A DNA stretch of 64,000 bases from Batkoa obscura. Taxonomy: Eukaryota; Entomophthoromycota; Entomophthoromycetes; Entomophthorales; Batkoaceae. The stretch is from NCBI GenBank assembly GCA_030770535.1, contig JASVEC010000006.1, positions 620,001 through 684,000 on the forward strand, in the 5' to 3' direction. This document shows, in pieces, positions 1-11,594 of the stretch. Below the pieces are notes generated by a model that was given only the letters and a program-made list of their open reading frames with translations, made no database searches and was not told the origin of the DNA. A program made the translations under genes and the position numbers. Position 1 is the stretch's first letter. Every line of letters starts with the position of its first letter.

Positions 1-1766
1 ATCAACCAATAAATCTCCTATCAGATCTAAAGAGGACTTAAGTAATATCAAAACAAGTAAGAAACAGCCGTTCAAATACGCACTTGCTTTAGCCAAAGCC
101 AGGGTACATGCACATACTAAAAATTTGCCATCCCCGAGTATTAAGATATTGATGGAAAACAAACATTATGTAGACTTTAGACCTGGGGCCATGGGCGAGT
201 CAGAACTTATTTCTAGGAAAGAAAGGTAAATGGCATTTAAAATTCTCGAGGATTAGATGTTAATTGAATTGAAAATAGGGTATTAAAGGAGAGAAAGAAA
301 AGGGAAGTTTTAATAAAAAAGTTAGTAGAAAAGGTAGAAATAGGAGATAGAAAAAACCAAAATGAAGAGGGAGATAAAGAAGAGGAGATAATAAAGTTTA
401 ATGAGCTAGCGATGGAAAATTATGATTTATATAAAAACGATAAAAAAAAGGTAAGATTAACTTATTATGAATTTAGGAATAGATATTAATTTATCTTTTT
501 AGAAGCTAAAACATATAAGTAAATCACTAGTTATTGTATTTAATTTAGCTTTATTTAAAATACTATAATTATAGAAATAGCGGGTTCAGAAGATAAAAAA
601 GTATTTAAATGTTTAGGATGTAACAAAGAATATTTTAATAAAACGGTGTTTAATGTACATAGAGATAGTGAATGTAAGATTAGGAATAAAGTAAGTTTTA
701 AACTGGGAATAATTAAATAAAACAAGTTTATTTTAATAATAATTAGGAAACAATTCAAAAGATGATGCAAATAAGTGGGGTAAAAAAAGTGGGGAAGGAC
801 AATATTTCATGTTACTGTAGAGATAATAATGAGATGGGTAACACCCCATTGGTCCAATGTGATTGGTGCTTATGTTGGCTACATTACTCTTGTCTATTGA
901 GGAGTGGAGATATACCAGGATGGAATGAAAGTTTGCACCCAAATGTGAATTTGAATTATGAAGTGCCAGTAGAGCCACCGCATCAACTGTATTGTAAGAG
1001 GTGTGTTTATTTGGTAACTGAGTTTGAAAGGGATCAAAGGGATTATAAAGACGAGATTGTGTTACAGGAGAATATCAATAGTAAGAGGACTGGAGACCAA
1101 AGAAAATTTAAAAAAATATTGCCAAAGAAAAAGAGCTCAGTATTGGAAAAGCAGCTTTTGCAAAGGGCAGCTTTGAACTTTCAAACCTTAGGCCGGAAGG
1201 TTTTAGATGAAGAGAATTTGGAGCTTGGGAATAGTAATTCCGAGGTAGATAATGGTGTTTTGGAAAATGGTATTAAAGATAGGTTTACGAAAATTGTACC
1301 AAGAAAAGATGTAAAACAAATTAAAGCATATAGCCCTAATCAAGAGCAAATTAAAGGAATTGAAAATGGCAAACTTATCGAGCACAAAATAAGAAAAAAT
1401 TTACCATCTAATAATGCAAGCAAAAATCATAATATTTCTAAACCTTATACCACTCAAATGAATCCTAAAAGTCAACGTAATGGTGATGCAAATATAAACA
1501 GTAATAGTCAACTTATGAATGATCAACCTGTTGGGGTAAATGCTCAAGAAAGTATTAATGGTAAACTAAATGAATATTATACTAAAATTAATTCCAATAA
1601 ATATTTAGATAAAATAATTAATAATCTAGAAGTTTTAAACAATGATACAATCAAAACAAAGGGAAGCTCGGATAATTTAAAAGATAATTTAGTTATAAAT
1701 AATGTATCAAAACAAAAAGAAGCTGTAAATAAAGAAAGGCAGACTAAGTCAAATAAAAAGAAATAA
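1..1766 (+). CDS. PHD-finger and C2H2-like zinc protein, 5'-truncated
   Basis: The 5' end lies outside the window. Five exons join in frame: 1-225, 279-450, 503-518, 575-690 and 747-1766; the third is only 16 nt. The order is: a basic segment; a Lys/Glu-rich helix (exon 2); a CxxC...H...C zinc finger (VFKCLGCNKEYF, exon 4); then a PHD finger with the pattern CYC...CDWC...HYSC...CKRC (about nt 805-1000). A long Lys/Asn-rich, probably disordered tail follows to the stop. PHD fingers read histone tails, so a nuclear chromatin role is likely; the particular complex cannot be told. All splice junctions keep phase, which supports the model; the missing N-terminus could carry further domains. Confidence 0.75.
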
Positions 1767-1949
1767 ATTGTTACAACTAAATCAAATAACGGACTAATCA
1801 ACTGAGTTAATTAAACTGCATTTAAGTATTAATAAATGAGCCAAACTTTATCATTTAATATCATATAAACTATATAGCCCCATATAATAATTTTAAGCTT
1901 TAATACAAGAAATTATTTTATTATAAAACGCAAAAAATACTTAATACTC

Positions 1950-4033
1950 TTAAGCACATAAATTGACTGGTGTTTCAGGGCTAGACCAGGTAGTGATCGT
2001 AATATAAGTGACATAAAACATCATGATGATGCCAAACGCGGCCAACATCAAATCTTTAATCTTTTGAAATGGACCAGCAGAGATGGGTACTGGTGATGCA
2101 GCAATGCGGGCAGGGTCTGCTTGAGAGATAGCTTGATAGTGGAAAAAAGCGGGATAAATAAAACAAAGGGGTACGCAAGCAAAAGCGCCAATAAGAGATA
2201 CAAAGTTATCCAAAGAAGCAGATCCTAAGAAAGCTACTACAGCAAAGAAAATGGCTAAACCTGTACGGAAAAGATTTTTTTGCCATTTTACTAAAGGTGT
2301 GGTTTTGCCTGAAGAGCGAGAGAATAAACCAGATTCTAAAATACGTAATGCTGGGAATAATTGTAAAGGTACTGAGAAGGTAATGGCTAAAGAGTATAAT
2401 AATTGAACACCTTGCACCATGCGATTTTCTCTGGGTAAATTTAATAAAACAACTGCATCAACTTTATCACCAAAGGTAGCGTAGCATAACATAGCTACAG
2501 AGGTAAATATAAATGCAGAGATAGCTACAGTCCAACTTAAAACCATCGGGAACTTACGAGGTTCCTTACTGGATTCTGCAATCGGGAGTACCAAACCAAT
2601 ACCTTCGAAAGTGAAAATGGCAGTACCGATCATGAGTGCAAAGCTATCAGAATTAAAGTTTTGAATTGGTGCTATTCCTTCAGTCAAAATCTTATTGATA
2701 TCAAAGTAATAAATGTAGCCAAGACCAGCTAATATAAAAACATCTGCAATAAGTGCAGCCATTGAGAAATATTTGATTTTACGTACCATAGCCATTGGGA
2801 TATATACAATCAGTTGCCCAAAGATATAAGCTGACTCTGGTAAATCAATCTCACAATTGGATACTGTTGTAATTAATTGTTTTAAATTTTTTGCTACAAA
2901 GATAGTGTATGCACAGCAAAAGCCAAGCTAATTAAAGAATTAATTGAAATATTAGTTAAATGAAAAAAACTACTTACTTGCGATAAAATAATAGAAACCA
3001 TGACAGCGTACCTAGCGTATCTTCCATATAATTTTTTTCCAATATCGCCAAATGAGCCGCCAATTAAATGATGGCACTCGACCAACAATAACATGCAATA
3101 CAATGCAAGATATGCAACCACAAGCAGCGTAATTGTTGAAAACATCATTCCACCATTGTAAAATGAACGTGGCAAAAAGAGTACACCGGTACCAACAAAC
3201 GATTTCATTAACAAAAAGAAACATTTTTGCGAAGAAGCTGTACCAACGGTTGAAACTTTTACCTTACCATTTGGATTGAGTGGAGTGTTTTCGTCCACAG
3301 GTAAAGCTTGACGGGAAGTATTGAGTTGTTCTGTATCTCCACAATAAGTTAATCCGGACTCAGCACTAATAAAAGCATCCTCTTCAGAATCGTCGTCTTC
3401 ATCACTTGGATAATCTTCACCAGCAAAGTGGCCATAAAGGGCCAAGAAATCGATAAATGACCTAGTAAGGAAATTAGGAGGGTCTCTACCCTCATCAATA
3501 GCTTTCTTTAGCACGAAATGTCTTCTGAAGCCACCGGGTTTTAAGATATCACCTACTTGAAAGTCTTCATTTTCTTCATCTTCGTTGGTTGGGCTAAAGA
3601 TATCATGAAAAGAAAGTGCGCGACGCATACGCGTGCTTGTTTCTTGCTTTTCAGTAAATTTGTAAATATCGCGCGTGATTGAACCTCCCTGTAATGTGTG
3701 AGAAGCAGAGTAAATTTCGCTTTCAGGTTCGTTATCTTGTAAGCTATGGATTGAGGCGACTTCTTCAGTAGATACTAAATAATTTTTGATTGCTTTAGCA
3801 GCTTGTTCCTCTGGTAAATGGTCTGGTAAGGTGGGGTCGTCAGCTGCGATTTCGCTCTGTTGAGAAATGCTTGAGGGCCTTTCTGAACGATTGGAAATGA
3901 TTGACCTGTTGTTAAACGAGGAGGATAAACCTTCTAAATGTGGCGATAAGCCTAAGTTCCCCTCATCATCTGGTGATATTGTGCCTCTTTGGTTTGCGAA
4001 CACGGCATTAGGTAATCTGTTGGTATCTGACAT
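1950..4033 (-). CDS. AVT3: Vacuolar amino acid transporter, Avt3/SLC36-like
   Basis: Two exons (4033-2978 and 2927-1950) give 677 residues. The first ~275 residues are hydrophilic, Ser/Asp/Glu-rich and presumably cytosolic, a layout known from fungal Avt3-type proteins. The membrane part starts at the family hallmark KSFVGTGVLFLPRSFYNGG, the first amino acid/auxin permease helix, and continues with about ten further hydrophobic segments. The intron splits the LSQ/LGFCCAYTIF region of a membrane helix. Members of this family move neutral amino acids out of the vacuole or lysosome; substrate is not readable from sequence. It is convergent with the PHD gene and divergent from SDH4. Avt4 or another Aa_trans member is the main alternative. 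Confidence 0.85.
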
Positions 4034-4982
4034 TATAGAATTTAATTGAGCTTTTTATGTCTTTTTATGAATAAAATTATTAACCTGTTTAGCCACAACT
4101 TAAGGTTTTTTAATTTTCTCCTTTGAGTTTTGCCCCACTTTAAAGTTGGACCAATTAAAATTTAGTACTAATGATTTGATTCAATTTTATTTTGTTGGTT
4201 TTGTTCGATTTATTAATATGTACTTCTACTTGAGAAAATTTGCGCAATATAGCACAATTTATGCTAATTCTATTTAACACTGTATTGTTATTTTCCGACA
4301 AGGGTCTTTATATATGAAATATTTGATATTTGTGTGTATAGATCACCACTGTCCATAGAAATTGCTAATCAAAGTTAGAGTTTTGTAACTTAATGATCTA
4401 CATTTCAAGCTACTATAATATGCCTTTTAATACCTAAGCACCTTCTGTTATACAAGAATAAATATTATATTTTTGATTTTAATAGCTATTTCATAATTTA
4501 CATCACCAATGTGATAACTTTAATTTAACTCTATTACTTTATTTCTTAATACATTATTAAATCATTTATAAGAATAGTAAACATAATTCATATAAAAAAG
4601 TCAATTCATAGTTTGTATAGTTTGTATAGTTTTTATAGAAGAGGAAAGCCGAGTTAATTTGTTAGGATAAAAGTTTAAAATTATTTTTCATTTAATCTTA
4701 TAAGATTAAAGTCATACCCTTTTTCACATGGTTTTAAAGATTATTGTATAAATTCATTTAATATGAAACCGTAAATTAATCGACTTAGCTTGAGGTTATT
4801 AAAAATTGTCTATAACCAAAAGAATACACTTTTTTTCAGCTTCATCATTTGTCATTTATTTATCCAATCAACCGAAACAAAAATTACTGTTGTTTGGAGT
4901 AAGGATTTAGCGAATAAAACGAAGGAATCGGCTTATAGATGCATTGATTAAGATAATCTTGATCAAATATTCTTAATTTAAA
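4034..4982. other. Intergenic, divergent promoter region
   Basis: No open frame of note lies between the transporter and SDH4, which are transcribed away from each other. A short 10-bp tandem repeat (GTTTGTATAG-like, three imperfect units) sits near 4612-4640. Confidence 0.5.
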
Positions 4983-5591
4983 ATGGCCTCCAAATTATTA
5001 CAACAGAGCATCTTGAAAACAGCTTATAAAAACAATGGCATTTTGTTAAAGGCTATGGCATGTAAGCCATCAAACAAGGCTCAAATCTATCAAGGAATCC
5101 GCTATACCTCAACAAAGAGTAATAATTTTTTATACAAAAGTAATTGAATTTAATTAAACAAATTCTATTTTTAGCTGACGAAGTTCCACTTCATGAAGGT
5201 AAACTATAACTACCATTTTATATAATGACAAATACTTAAAAAACTTTCAGTAAACCGTTGGGAAGGCTCATGGCATTGGATGATCGAGCGTAGTTTATCA
5301 TTCGCTTTAGTGCCCATGTTAGGTGTGAGTGCCATCTATGGTGGCCACCCTATCAACGACTTTCTATTGGGTTTCGTTGTACCTATTCATACTCATATCG
5401 GTTTTTCTGCTGTAGTTACCGATTATTTACCCACCCGTCGTACGCCGGTACTTAATAAAGTTGTTACTGGAATTCAATATCTTTTAACTGCTGGAGTTAT
5501 ATATGGATGTTATTTAATCAACACAGAAGACGTTGGATTGACTGAGTATTTTAAGAAACTTTGGGTTGGCAAGAAAAAGATTGAAGAGTAG
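4983..5591 (+). CDS. SDH4: Succinate dehydrogenase membrane anchor CybS
   Basis: Three exons (4983-5118, 5175-5198, 5251-5591) give 166 residues; the middle exon is 24 nt. The N-terminal ~45 residues are basic and hydroxylated without acidic residues, as in a mitochondrial presequence. The mature part shows the CybS signature HWMIERSLSFALVPMLG and PIHTHIGFSAVVTDYLPTR; the two His residues of the second lie where the family binds heme b and ubiquinone. Three membrane helices follow the usual layout. The protein anchors the SDH1/SDH2 dimer of complex II in the inner mitochondrial membrane, passing electrons to ubiquinone. Length fits the family. Confidence 0.93.
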
Positions 5592-6007
5592 GGTGCTTTG
5601 TTTTAAAAGTAAAAGATTTTATTTAGGTAGAAATTGACTTAAATGTTATTTTTAAATGAGTTTCAATTTATTTCATTTAGTATTATAGTTTAATTATAGA
5701 ATTTAATATTATAACTTCAAGTTTAGATTTCTGTACTGATATTTAAGTGAAACGTGTTGATAATATATACTATTCATAACAAAAGCAATCAAGTTTGCAC
5801 AGTGAAGTTCTACTTTATCATATCCAATACTTTACACTTTGTTTAAGATAGTGGAATAATTGTAACTAAACATAGATTAAACCCTTATTAGCTTGATAAT
5901 ATAGATAAAATTTATAAAGTACACATATATAAATATTATTGTTGAGAATAAATAATCTTGAACTTAAAGCCAATAAAAGTTGAACAAACTCGATTTTTTT
6001 AATTAAA
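5592..6007. other. Intergenic spacer
   Basis: AT-rich spacer between SDH4 and RPP1, two same-strand genes. I see no further gene or repeat in it. Confidence 0.5.
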
Positions 6008-7148
6008 ATGTTTTATGATTTTTGTATTCCATTCAATGAAGATATCGACAAAACCACTCAGCTATTAAAAAGAGCTCAATATTGTAATATTTTTTAAGAA
6101 TAACGAAAATAAATTAATTGTTGTAAATAGTAGGATATAGTGCAGTTGCCATCGAACATACAGTTAAAGACAAACTAACTCAGAATCATGTAATTTATAA
6201 TGTAATTTAGTTAAAATATATTAACTTGTAATTTCAAAGGTAAATCCAATATTAGGCTTATTAAAAAAAATAAAAGGTGATTAAAAATACGGTTTAATAT
6301 TAATGTCAATTTAACTTGATTTTAGCCCAACAAATGAAATCTGATAAAGTTACAGAGCTTGACTTTGTAGAAGAAGAAAAAGAACGTCCAACAAAAAAGA
6401 TCAAAAGTGATGATCAAAAGCCAATAGAAACTAGAATAAATGAGCAAACAATACTGTTTGGATTGCATATATACACCCGACTTACGATGATCATTGAACA
6501 AGCCAATGACGCAAAAGGGATCAATAACACACCTAATGCTATTAACCAATACGATATCATAGCCGCCCAAGTTGAAGGAGATGAAAAAGTATTGAATATG
6601 GTATTGAAGAACCTTGATATTGATTTAGTCAGTATAGCTCTTAACTGTCGACTACCCTATTTTATCAAATATTCCACCGTACAGCCTGGACTCGAAAGAG
6701 ACATATTTTTTGAAGTAAAGTATGGGGACGCTATAAGAGGTAAATAGTCGGGTTGTTTATTAATAGTATGATAATGTAATTTATATGATTAGATGTTGAC
6801 TCTAGAAAATTTTTATTTTCTAATGCTAGTTTATTAGCTCGTGCTTTAAAAGCAAAAAACCTTATCTTTACCTCAGGATGTGAAAGCCCAATTGAGCTAC
6901 GTGCACCTTTCGATGTCACAAATCTGTAAGTTTATTTTTATGTGCATTATATGTATTGATTTTATTCTACAGTGGCGAACTCATCGGACTCAATCGTAAT
7001 ATAGCTAAAAAAATGGTGTCAGGTTTTGGAAGACAGTTTCTAATTAGTGCAGGTAATTTATTGTATAACTTAACGAGTACAAGTTTGATTTTTTTAAGAT
7101 ACTCGTAAGAATAGTGCTAAAGGAGTTGTAAGTCTGATTAAAGATTAA
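6008..7148 (+). CDS. RPP1: RNase P/MRP protein subunit p30
   Basis: Seven exons (6008-6083, 6131-6189, 6240-6276, 6326-6739, 6793-6925, 6973-7052, 7099-7148) give 282 residues. The start MFYDFCIPFNEDI and the following GYSAVAIEHT match the first strands of the p30 TIM-barrel-like fold. Later blocks are YDIIAAQ, DIDLVSIAL, FEVKYGDAIR and the C-terminal FTSGCESPIELRAPFDVTNL...LNRNIAKK, all typical of Rpp30/Rpp1. The protein is a core subunit of nuclear RNase P (tRNA 5' processing) and RNase MRP (rRNA processing). A Lys/Glu-rich insertion of about 40 residues in exon 4 looks like a lineage-specific loop. All junctions keep the reading frame. Confidence 0.92.
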
Positions 7149-7669
7149 ATAGCTGTAGTTTATAAATATAGAATAAAATTCAAGTTTTGGCTACAAAGTT
7201 GGTGACTTTATTTTAATAATTACCTATATATACTATACTAGTTTTAGTAAATTATTGATAAGTTTGACAAAAGTTAAATAAAAATTTTAATTTTCATATA
7301 CTTCAATGATTTATTATTTCTATTGTTGACTTTATAATCTTATAAAGTACACTTTTTTATTTTAACTACAAATTTTAATTCTTTTTTCAACTAGTTAATA
7401 ATTTATTTGATTTTAATTTTATATCAATTTTATCATCTTATTTTGTAACTCAGTTTAAAGATATAAACCAAGTGAGTGGTATTATAAACCAGAACATAGG
7501 ATTTTACTTAATGTAATATTCTATAAAATCATTTATTTTTAGAATGAATGTATTAGTAAGTTAAAACATATTCCAAATATTGATAAGATTTTTACAAGTT
7601 TCATTATGGTTTATAAAAAAATACAACAATGAGCAAAATAAATATTCAATTTTTTAAAACTATAAAATG

Positions 7670-7763
7670 AGAATGTTTTTTGGTTCCATCACTTTTTCCA
7701 TTTTTTAAGCGTTATTTGAGAGGAAAAATTGTTAGTAAAATTCTTAAAAATACATCCCCATAT
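7670..7763 (-). mobile_element. Foldback MITE, copy 1
   Basis: It matches the family: one end TATGGGGATGTATTTTT, the other the complement of ACACCCCCATA, with the core TTTTTCCACTCAAATAGCGC followed by TTAAAAGATGGAAAAA. The core is itself nearly palindromic around AGCGCT. This copy has a degenerate outer end (GAGAATGTTTTTT). Confidence 0.75.
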
Positions 7764-8063
7764 GTTAATAAAAAAATACCTGGGTTTTTTTATTAGTTTG
7801 TTCAATTTTATTCCTGATTAACTCAATGACTGATTTTAATTGATTTTTATTTAAAATTATCATTTTATTACGTTTATTAAAGTTTTATTATTATTAGTTT
7901 TTTAGTTGAATTTTTTCTATTAAAAAGCAAAAAAAAAAAGGTATATAAAGGTTTGTAAGCAGCTAAAACTATAACAAAAATAAAGTCAAATATAAAAATT
8001 AATATACAAGGTTTGATTTTTGCTTATAAAATGTTAGAAATTATTATTATTTTAATTTAGCTA

Positions 8064-8168
8064 TATGGGGATGTATTTTTGTGTTTAAAAATTTTACTAA
8101 CAGTTTTTCCGCTCAAATAGCGCTTAAAAGATGGAAAAAATGATGAAGCCAAAAAGAACACCCCCATA
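8064..8168 (+). mobile_element. Foldback MITE, copy 2 (near-complete)
   Basis: One of the best-preserved copies: TATGGGGATGTATTTTT at the left, CACCCCCATA at the right, intact AGCGCT core. TA dinucleotides flank it, consistent with a TA target site. Confidence 0.85.
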
Positions 8169-8371
8169 TATTCAGAGTGATTCCAGATTAATTTTCAGTC
8201 AAACTACTCAAATTTAAACTGTACTAATTTTATCAACTATGCTAGATTTAAATAATAAAAATATATATTAAACAAGAAACTAATTCAAATTTTTAAAATG
8301 ATAATATAAAATGGTATATAAAATTTAATACATAAATAATAAAAATGGCCAATAATTCCAAAATATTTCGC

Positions 8372-10132
8372 TCAATCCTTTTGTATAGTTTTACCACGAG
8401 TTAAATCCTCTGGGTTATTAATAAGTTCATCATTGGTAATGGGGAAACTAGGATTAAAGATACCAGACTGAGGGATAACATCGAAAGCAGCAGGACCAGC
8501 TAAAACATGATCAATTTTAGTTGGAGTAATACGTACACGATCACGTACCAAATGAACAAAAACAATACCACCTGGTAAATTATTAGGTACAATACAACCA
8601 CGATTATAATCGGAGAAGATTTGTTGAGTACCACTAATAAATAAACAATATTCGTTAGCAGTGGCACTTCTTGTATCTTGAGTAGTTGAGTTAAAGTTCA
8701 TCTTAGTACTATTGTTATTATCTGCTAAGATAGGGGTTGGCATGGTATTATCAGTGGAAGCAGAAGCATCCAATTTAACATCCGATTTAGTATTAGCTTC
8801 TTGTTCAACACCTAAATCATTACGGATACTCATGACACCAACCATAATTTTAGAACCAATAGGACCGGATTCAGGCCTTACATTTAAAGTACGGAAAGTA
8901 CCACCTTGTACAGCAAATGGGCAAGAAGAGATGTATTTTTTAAAATAGGATAAACCTTGACGTGCACTCATTATGGTATCAAAACTTTCACTAAATAACT
9001 CTTGTCTAGCGTGCATATTTAAAAATGCTAAATGGGAAGCTTGTACTGAGGTCATTGAGGATAATATTTCTCGAAGTTTACCATTTGACATGATTCCTTG
9101 AAAACCATTGTAGACTTGAATCGTCATGGCTTCAAAAGCTCGAGATAACATTAACATATTATCCGCTGGTGATAAAGAGCTAGTAGCTGATCCAAAATTA
9201 TAATTACATTTTTGTAATGGATTTCCACCGAGTAATCGAATAGCTTTAGTGAGTACATTGATGTAATTATTGGTATGCTCTCTTATCCTTCTTAATCCAT
9301 CCCTGGTGTTCAACATTTTATTGTCTAATTCTACTCTAGATTCAGTTTCATTGGTACTACTGTTTTCATTCATTTCACTACTCTTTGGAACTAAACTCTC
9401 ATTACTATCAGTAACAGTTTCATTATTAATTAATCTATTTTCCCTTTCATTACTACTATTAGTACAGTCAGTGCTATCAGCGCCACAGTTCGTACCTTCA
9501 CTATTCTTACTCTTACTATTCATGATTTCGGCATTACTATCAGTCTTCATGCTTTCGGCACTACTGTTACTGCTCATACTTTCAGTATTACTATTGCTGC
9601 TGACACTTTCAGTATTAGTATCACTAGCAATATCCAAACTCTTTAAATTCTTTACGTTGGAAGAATTTTGAATCTCAGTTTGATCTAATTTACTTGGCTT
9701 ACCAACCTTTGATCTCTTGGTTAATTTTTCGGTAGGATTTCTAGCTTCATCAGCAACATAAATTTCACTTGACTTATTATCAGCGCTACCAACTCCACTA
9801 GCATGGCCATGGTGATGATCGTGAGAATGTCCGTTATGGCGATTATTAATAAAAGAACCTGAAGATAAATATTCTTGTAAGAAACTAAATTTTAAATATT
9901 CCATGGTAAGTGCTAAATTCATAGCTTCAACATCTTCAGCAGATAAATTAGCTTTGGTATTATCTTCATTCTTGCTAAAAGTGGAGATCATTGCTTTTTC
10001 TAATACATCAGCTGATAAGACACCTTGAGTTTCATTTGGTTTAGCATCCGATTGATTTGGGGCAATTCCAGTGACAATGGGTAGTAATAATGTACATGTA
10101 AGTAAAATTAAGTTTGTTGAAAACAATTTCAT
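8372..10132 (-). CDS. Secreted ferritin-like (Rds1-type) protein with C-terminal TIG-like module
   Basis: The single exon encodes 586 residues starting with a signal peptide (MKLFSTNLILLTCTLLLPIVTG). Residues ~65-90 (AMNLALTMEYLKFSFLQEYL) and ~280-400 (…NMLMLSRAFEAMTIQVYNGF…SVQASHLAFLNMHARQELF…ISSCPF) look like the two halves of the ferritin-like domain seen in fungal Rds1 proteins. They are split by a His-rich stretch (HSHDHHHGH) and a long Ser/Asn repeat region. Residues ~416-555 form a second module (NVRPESGPIGSKI…EYCLF…GCIVP…LAGPAAFDV) that recurs in the protein at 16727-17818. Role unknown; metal binding and a cell-surface or wall location are inferred from the His tract and the tyrosinase neighbours. 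Confidence 0.7.
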   Translation of the reverse strand: MKLFSTNLILLTCTLLLPIVTGIAPNQSDAKPNETQGVLSADVLEKAMISTFSKNEDNTKANLSAEDVEAMNLALTMEYLKFSFLQEYLSSGSFINNRHNGHSHDHHHGHASGVGSADNKSSEIYVADEARNPTEKLTKRSKVGKPSKLDQTEIQNSSNVKNLKSLDIASDTNTESVSSNSNTESMSSNSSAESMKTDSNAEIMNSKSKNSEGTNCGADSTDCTNSSNERENRLINNETVTDSNESLVPKSSEMNENSSTNETESRVELDNKMLNTRDGLRRIREHTNNYINVLTKAIRLLGGNPLQKCNYNFGSATSSLSPADNMLMLSRAFEAMTIQVYNGFQGIMSNGKLREILSSMTSVQASHLAFLNMHARQELFSESFDTIMSARQGLSYFKKYISSCPFAVQGGTFRTLNVRPESGPIGSKIMVGVMSIRNDLGVEQEANTKSDVKLDASASTDNTMPTPILADNNNSTKMNFNSTTQDTRSATANEYCLFISGTQQIFSDYNRGCIVPNNLPGGIVFVHLVRDRVRITPTKIDHVLAGPAAFDVIPQSGIFNPSFPITNDELINNPEDLTRGKTIQKD

Positions 10133-10780
10133 TGTGGTAAAGATGAAGGATTATTTATAAAATGTGTGGATAAATAGGTAAAATGGAGCTTTCTTAAAGT
10201 AAAAAAAAGGAATTTTGATGGTAAGGTATATATAGTAAAACTATTCTATTATTATTATTAAATTAAAAAATCGATATTGATTTTCTTCAGCTTTTATATC
10301 ATTCGGTTTTGGGGGACATTTTTTATAGTATAATATTGTTAGTTTGATTTTATTAACTATTGAGTATGATACTGTTAAATAAATTTATTCAATGTTTTAA
10401 CATTAATAAAATATCAATCTCATTTACTCCATTTTTTTTACCTAAAGTTAACTTTTAGTTTTTGCTTATCAATCATAACGGAAATTTATTGCTTACAACT
10501 TTAATTTTTTTAGACAGTTTATTAATAGCAATTTACTAAAAAAATTAAGATATTAGATTTAGTAAAATTTTTAGTCGTTTTATTTCAATACTAAATCTTA
10601 TTATTATAATTGGTAATATTTTTATAATATATTAATTATGGGGTAATTTTAAACTAACAGTTAGTTTATCTACTTTAATAGAGACCTAAAGTAAAATTCT
10701 TGATATTTTACGGGATAAAAGAACATTATCAACTATATATAATATGTAATATAGGAGTTTCAAAATAATAGAATTTAACA

Positions 10781-10886
10781 TATGGGGATGTATTTTTGTA
10801 TTTAAGAATTTTACTAACAATTTTTCCACTCAAATAACACTCAAAAGATGGAAAAAGTGATGAAGCCAAAAAAAAATACCCCCATA
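10781..10886 (+). mobile_element. Foldback MITE, copy 3
   Basis: Complete left end TATGGGGATGTATTTTT and right end ACCCCCATA. The right end abuts copy 4 in opposite orientation, sharing the TAT. Confidence 0.85.
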
Positions 10887-10988
10887 TGAGGGTGTTTTTT
10901 TGGTTTCATTATTTTTTCCACCTTTTAAGCGCTATTTGAGTGGAAAAATTGTTAGTAAAATTCTTAAACAAAAAAATACATCCCCATA
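10885..10988 (-). mobile_element. Foldback MITE, copy 4
   Basis: Inverse orientation to copy 3, from TATGAGGGTGTTTTT to ACATCCCCATA, with the AGCGCT core intact. Together copies 3 and 4 form a ~208-bp imperfect inverted repeat. Confidence 0.85.
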
Positions 10989-11594
10989 TAATTTTTAATG
11001 TTTGATAAAAATTTCTTTATTTCATTTGTTTACTTGTATCATTACCAAAAAAACTCGTCTAATTTCTCATCCTCTTATTTATTATTTCTTACCTAAAATC
11101 ATGTAAAATATAACCTCTTATTATGTTTTTAGAGCTATAACTTACAACCTCTTCCCATCTTTCTATACCTTTTTATAATAGACTCTTATTTCATTCCTCT
11201 TTCCTAATAAACCTGATTAGACTCCCATACTACGAATCATCTTAGATTTCTCCAATGTCATAATATATTTTTGTTACATCGTTAAATAGCATAAGTTATT
11301 TACTAATTTATCTTTATCAGTATTCAATATTCACGAAAAAATTGAATATTTATATACTTAGCCTGTTACCTAATATTATTACTATGTACTTAGTATTTTA
11401 TTTTATTTTATTTTATTTTTAGAATAAAAGTCCGCAGTTAACTTCTTGAACTAAATTTGCGCAATTAAAGCAAAACCTATTAATTTTTGCAGTAAGCCGC
11501 TATGACAACAACAAATTCTCAAAAAAAGAAATAAAAAAGTAAAAGGTTTTGTAATAAATTAATTACTCAAATAGCTTAAATAAACAATATTACA

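Larger units (their letters stand above)
7149..8371. other. Intergenic with two MITE copies
   Basis: No gene is visible. The stretch holds two foldback MITEs in opposite orientation (7670-7763 and 8064-8168) separated by ~300 bp of very AT-rich sequence. Confidence 0.6.
10133..11594. other. Intergenic with a head-to-head MITE pair
   Basis: No gene found. It contains the 208-bp MITE palindrome at 10781-10988 and, near 10225, a TATATATA stretch ~90 bp from the ferritin-like gene start that may be its TATA element. Confidence 0.55.

Noticed and set aside
9270-9671. Long plus-strand open frame opposite the ferritin-like gene
   Set aside because: It is the complement of the Ser/Asn repeat region and gives an artificial Leu/Ser-rich peptide.
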